Positions 62,017 to 64,000 of a DNA stretch of 64,000 nucleotides are shown piece after piece; position 1 is the stretch's first letter, and every line of letters starts with the position of its first letter. Both the position numbers and the translations under genes were made by a program. Origin of the DNA: Phytohabitans flavus (GTDB taxonomy: Bacteria; Actinomycetota; Actinomycetes; Mycobacteriales; Micromonosporaceae); contig NZ_AP022870.1 in assembly GCF_011764545.1 (NCBI RefSeq), forward strand, positions 248,001 through 312,000, given 5' to 3'. Below the pieces are notes generated by a model. That model made no database searches and had not been told where the DNA came from. It saw nothing but the letters and a program-made list of their open reading frames with translations.

Positions 62017-62589
62017 AGCGCCGCGGTCGGGGGCCGGACCGCGGAGCAGGACCACCGGACGGTGGGTAACACCGCGCTCAAGGCAGAGTCCGTCGCGGTG
62101 ACCGTGACGGGGGAGCAGCTCGCGACGGAGCCGGGGGGCACGCCGCGCGAGCGCAAGGTTGGGGTGCCGTGGCTGCGGGTCGCGCCGCCCCTGCCTGTGG
62201 CGGTGCCGAGGGCGCCGTTCATCGCGCTGATCCTGGTCGTCGTGGTCGGCGGCGTCCTGGGGATCCTGCTGGTCAACACGAAGATCAACGAGAACGCCTT
62301 CCGGCTGGGCGAGCTGCGCGACCAGCAGTCCTCGCTGGACGTCCAGGAGCAGCAGCTCAAGCAGGAGATCGCTCGGGCCGAGGACCCGGGAAACCTCACC
62401 GCGCACGCCCGCAAGCTGGGCCTCGTGGAGGGCACCCCGGTGCAGATCCGGCTGCCGGACGGCCGGGTGACCGGCATGATGACGCCGGCCACGCAGCCGC
62501 CGTCGATCACCAGCCAGCAGGACACGGGTACCAGCGAGCAGGGCGGCACTACGCAAGGGACCGGTACCGACCAGCAGCCGACGGAGTAG
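61985..62589 (+). pseudogene. ftsL: FtsL-like division protein, frame broken by one missing base
   Basis: The ATG at 61985 follows an excellent ribosome site (GAGGGGAGGGG) and encodes [20 protein letters not shown]. One base is missing at about 62058 (CGGACGGTGGG), after which the frame continues VGNTALKAESVAVTV, a membrane helix (FIALILVVVVGGVLGILLV) and a coiled coil (NENAFRLGELRDQQSSLDVQ, EQQLKQEIARAEDPGN). This is the FtsL/DivIC layout. A start at GTG 62062 without a ribosome site is the alternative. FtsL links FtsQ/FtsB to FtsW-FtsI at the septum. Confidence 0.82.
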
Positions 62590-62595
62590 GTCAGC

Positions 62596-64000
62596 ATGCC
62601 GCAGCGGCCGACCGAGCCGCGCCGGGGGAGCGAGGAGCCCCGGCGCGGCTCCAACCGTGGCGCCGACACCGGGCGCCGGGGTGGGCAGCCCGAGGAGGAC
62701 GCACCCGCGGAGCGCGGCTTCGGGATCTCCGAGGCACGGGCGTACACGCCGCGCGGCCGCACCATGCGGGAGCGCACACCGCGCAACGGGCGCACCACCG
62801 ACCCGTTCCGCCCCGCGCTTCAGGTGGTCGACGGCGGCAAGCCACGTACCACTCGGCGCCGTGCCGACGCCGAGCCTGAGCCCGAGCCACGCGCCGCCAG
62901 CGGCCGTGCGGGCGGGGGAGGCGGCGGCAGCCGCCAGGGGCGCAACCGCGCGCGGGCCGCACCGAGGCCCCGCCCAGGGTCGGGCGGAAGGCCACCACGC
63001 CGCCGGTACCAGAGCCACGAAAGCGCACGGCGGCGGCGAAGGCGTCCGCGGCGGCCAAGCGGGCACCAGCGCCGCGCAAGAAGGCGCCGCGGCGCCCGCC
63101 GCCGCTGGTGGACCAGCGGCGGCGGCTGCGGCTGGGTACGGTGCTGGCCCTCACGGTCTTCGCCACGATCGGGATCCGGATCGTGACGATGCAGTTCACC
63201 GAGTCGCCGGCGTTCGCGGAGCGGGGCCTTCAGACGCGGCTGGACCGGGTGGATCTGCCGGCGCCGCGCGGTGCCATCTACGACCGCGGCGGCGCGGTGC
63301 TCGCGCACAGCGTCGAGGCGCGTTACGTGGCGGTCGACCCGGAGCTGGTCAAGGACCTGCCGAAGACGGCCGCGGCGCTGGAGCCGCTGATCGCCCTGCC
63401 GAAGTCGGAGCTGATGGCCAAGATGGCCAAGCGCAAGCAGCCCGGCGGCGGCACGTCCCGTTTCGAGTACCTGGCCCGCGGTGTCGACATCTCCGTCGGC
63501 CAGCGGGTCGACGCGCTCAAGCTGCCCGGCGTCATCGTGCACCGGGACGAGCGGCGGGAGGTGCCCGGCGCCGACCTCGCGGCCAGCATCATCGGCTTCA
63601 CCAGCCCGGACCTCAACGGCCTGGAGGGGCTTGAGGCGCGCTACGACGAGCTGCTGCGCGGTGTCGACGGCAAGCGGGTCTTCGAGGTGGGGCAGGGCTC
63701 GCTGGACGCGGAGATCCCGGGTGGGTACAAGCGCGAGACCGAGGCGCAGCCGGGCAGCTCGCTCCAGCTGACCATCGACCGCGACCTCCAGTACTTCGTG
63801 CAGAAGACGCTCGCCGAGAAGATGGCGCCGGCCAAGGCGTACACGGCGGCGGCGGTCGTGATCGAGATCCGCACCGGCGAGGTGCTCGCGCAGGCCAGCT
63901 ACCCGACGTACGACGCGGCGCAGCCGTTGAAGAGCAAGCCCGAGAACCGCGAGGACACCGCCACCAGCTTCGTGGTCGACCCCGGCTCGGTGCACAAGGC
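62596..64000 (+). pseudogene. ftsI: FtsI (PBP3) septal transpeptidase, frame broken once, C-terminus beyond the window
   Basis: ATG 62596 starts an Arg/Pro/Gly-rich cytoplasmic N-terminus (GFGISEARAYTPRGRTMRER). Between about 62900 and 62985 one base is lost. The frame then continues KATTPPVPEPRKRTAAAK, a membrane helix (LGTVLALTVFATIGIRIV), the PBP dimerisation domain (DLPAPRGAIYDRGGAVLAHS, ASIIGFTSPDLNGLEGLEAR) and LQLTIDRDLQYFVQKTLAEK up to DPGSVHKA, where the window ends just before the SxxK site region. It makes septal peptidoglycan crosslinks. Loss of ftsI is normally lethal or blocks septation, so the frame break is likely a sequence error. Confidence 0.87.

Noticed and set aside
1..64000. 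Phage, integrative element or CRISPR array
   Set aside because: No integrase, terminase, capsid, transposase or regularly spaced repeats were found. The only dispersed repeats are R1 and R2.

Overview
This window comes from a high-G+C actinomycete. The best guess is a member of the Micromonosporaceae, inferred from gene families and not from any search. The grounds are: very strong G/C bias at third codon positions, many GTG and TTG starts, a SigE-type sigma factor, a DUF397/DUF5753 pair, CU044_5270-like, DUF3152 and DUF5709 proteins, and an mraZ-rsmH-ftsL-ftsI cluster whose FtsI has a long Arg/Pro/Gly-rich N-terminus. No rRNA, tRNA, CRISPR array, phage or intact insertion sequence was seen.

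Layout. 1-8.4 kb: a lipoprotein oligopeptide-binding protein cut by the window edge, an APH-type kinase, a sigma/anti-sigma-like pair, a DUF3152 metalloprotease-like protein, an alpha/beta hydrolase, a CPA1 antiporter and a NIPSNAP protein. 8.5-32.3 kb is the most distinctive part. Three very large secreted multidomain proteins combine a PQQ-type glucose/sorbosone dehydrogenase fold (GSDH), ThuA and 3-keto-disaccharide-hydrolase (DUF1080) modules with carbohydrate-binding modules. With them are a truncated IclR gene, a relic of a sugar ABC permease, a cluster of intergenic hairpins, a LacI regulator, and a sugar ABC transporter translationally coupled to an SDR dehydrogenase and a mannonate-dehydratase-like enolase. 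32-43 kb is ordinary chromosome: YhhN, a kinase, an NDH-2-like flavoprotein with a divergent HxlR regulator, a WYL regulator, a Bcr-type exporter, a CBS-GGDEF-EAL protein and an I36 inhibitor. 43-54 kb holds a second sigma/anti-sigma-like pair, an aldo-keto reductase with a divergent XRE regulator, a two-component flavin oxidoreductase, the DUF397/XRE pair, a DUF427 protein, a lone MazF-like protein and a serpin. 54-64 kb turns to the cell wall: a C39 peptidase, murT-gatD, an NlpC/P60 hydrolase behind a c-di-AMP (ydaO) riboswitch, then mraZ, rsmH, ftsL and ftsI (cut at the right edge).

How the genes work together. The 9.5-32 kb block reads as an extracellular glycoside oxidation and cleavage module next to a sugar or sugar-acid uptake and catabolism operon with its own LacI regulator. 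One locus carries GSDH and ThuA as two adjacent genes. A second locus carries both in a single 1950-residue protein. This gene-fusion evidence suggests that the two activities act together outside the cell.

Caution. At least eight genes (sigma factor, CU044-like protein, serpin, TVP38, NlpC/P60 twice, ftsL, ftsI) are each broken by the loss of one base in a G/C run. Because ftsL and ftsI are normally indispensable, most of these are probably consensus sequencing errors and not real mutations. The affected genes are described as interrupted reading frames.
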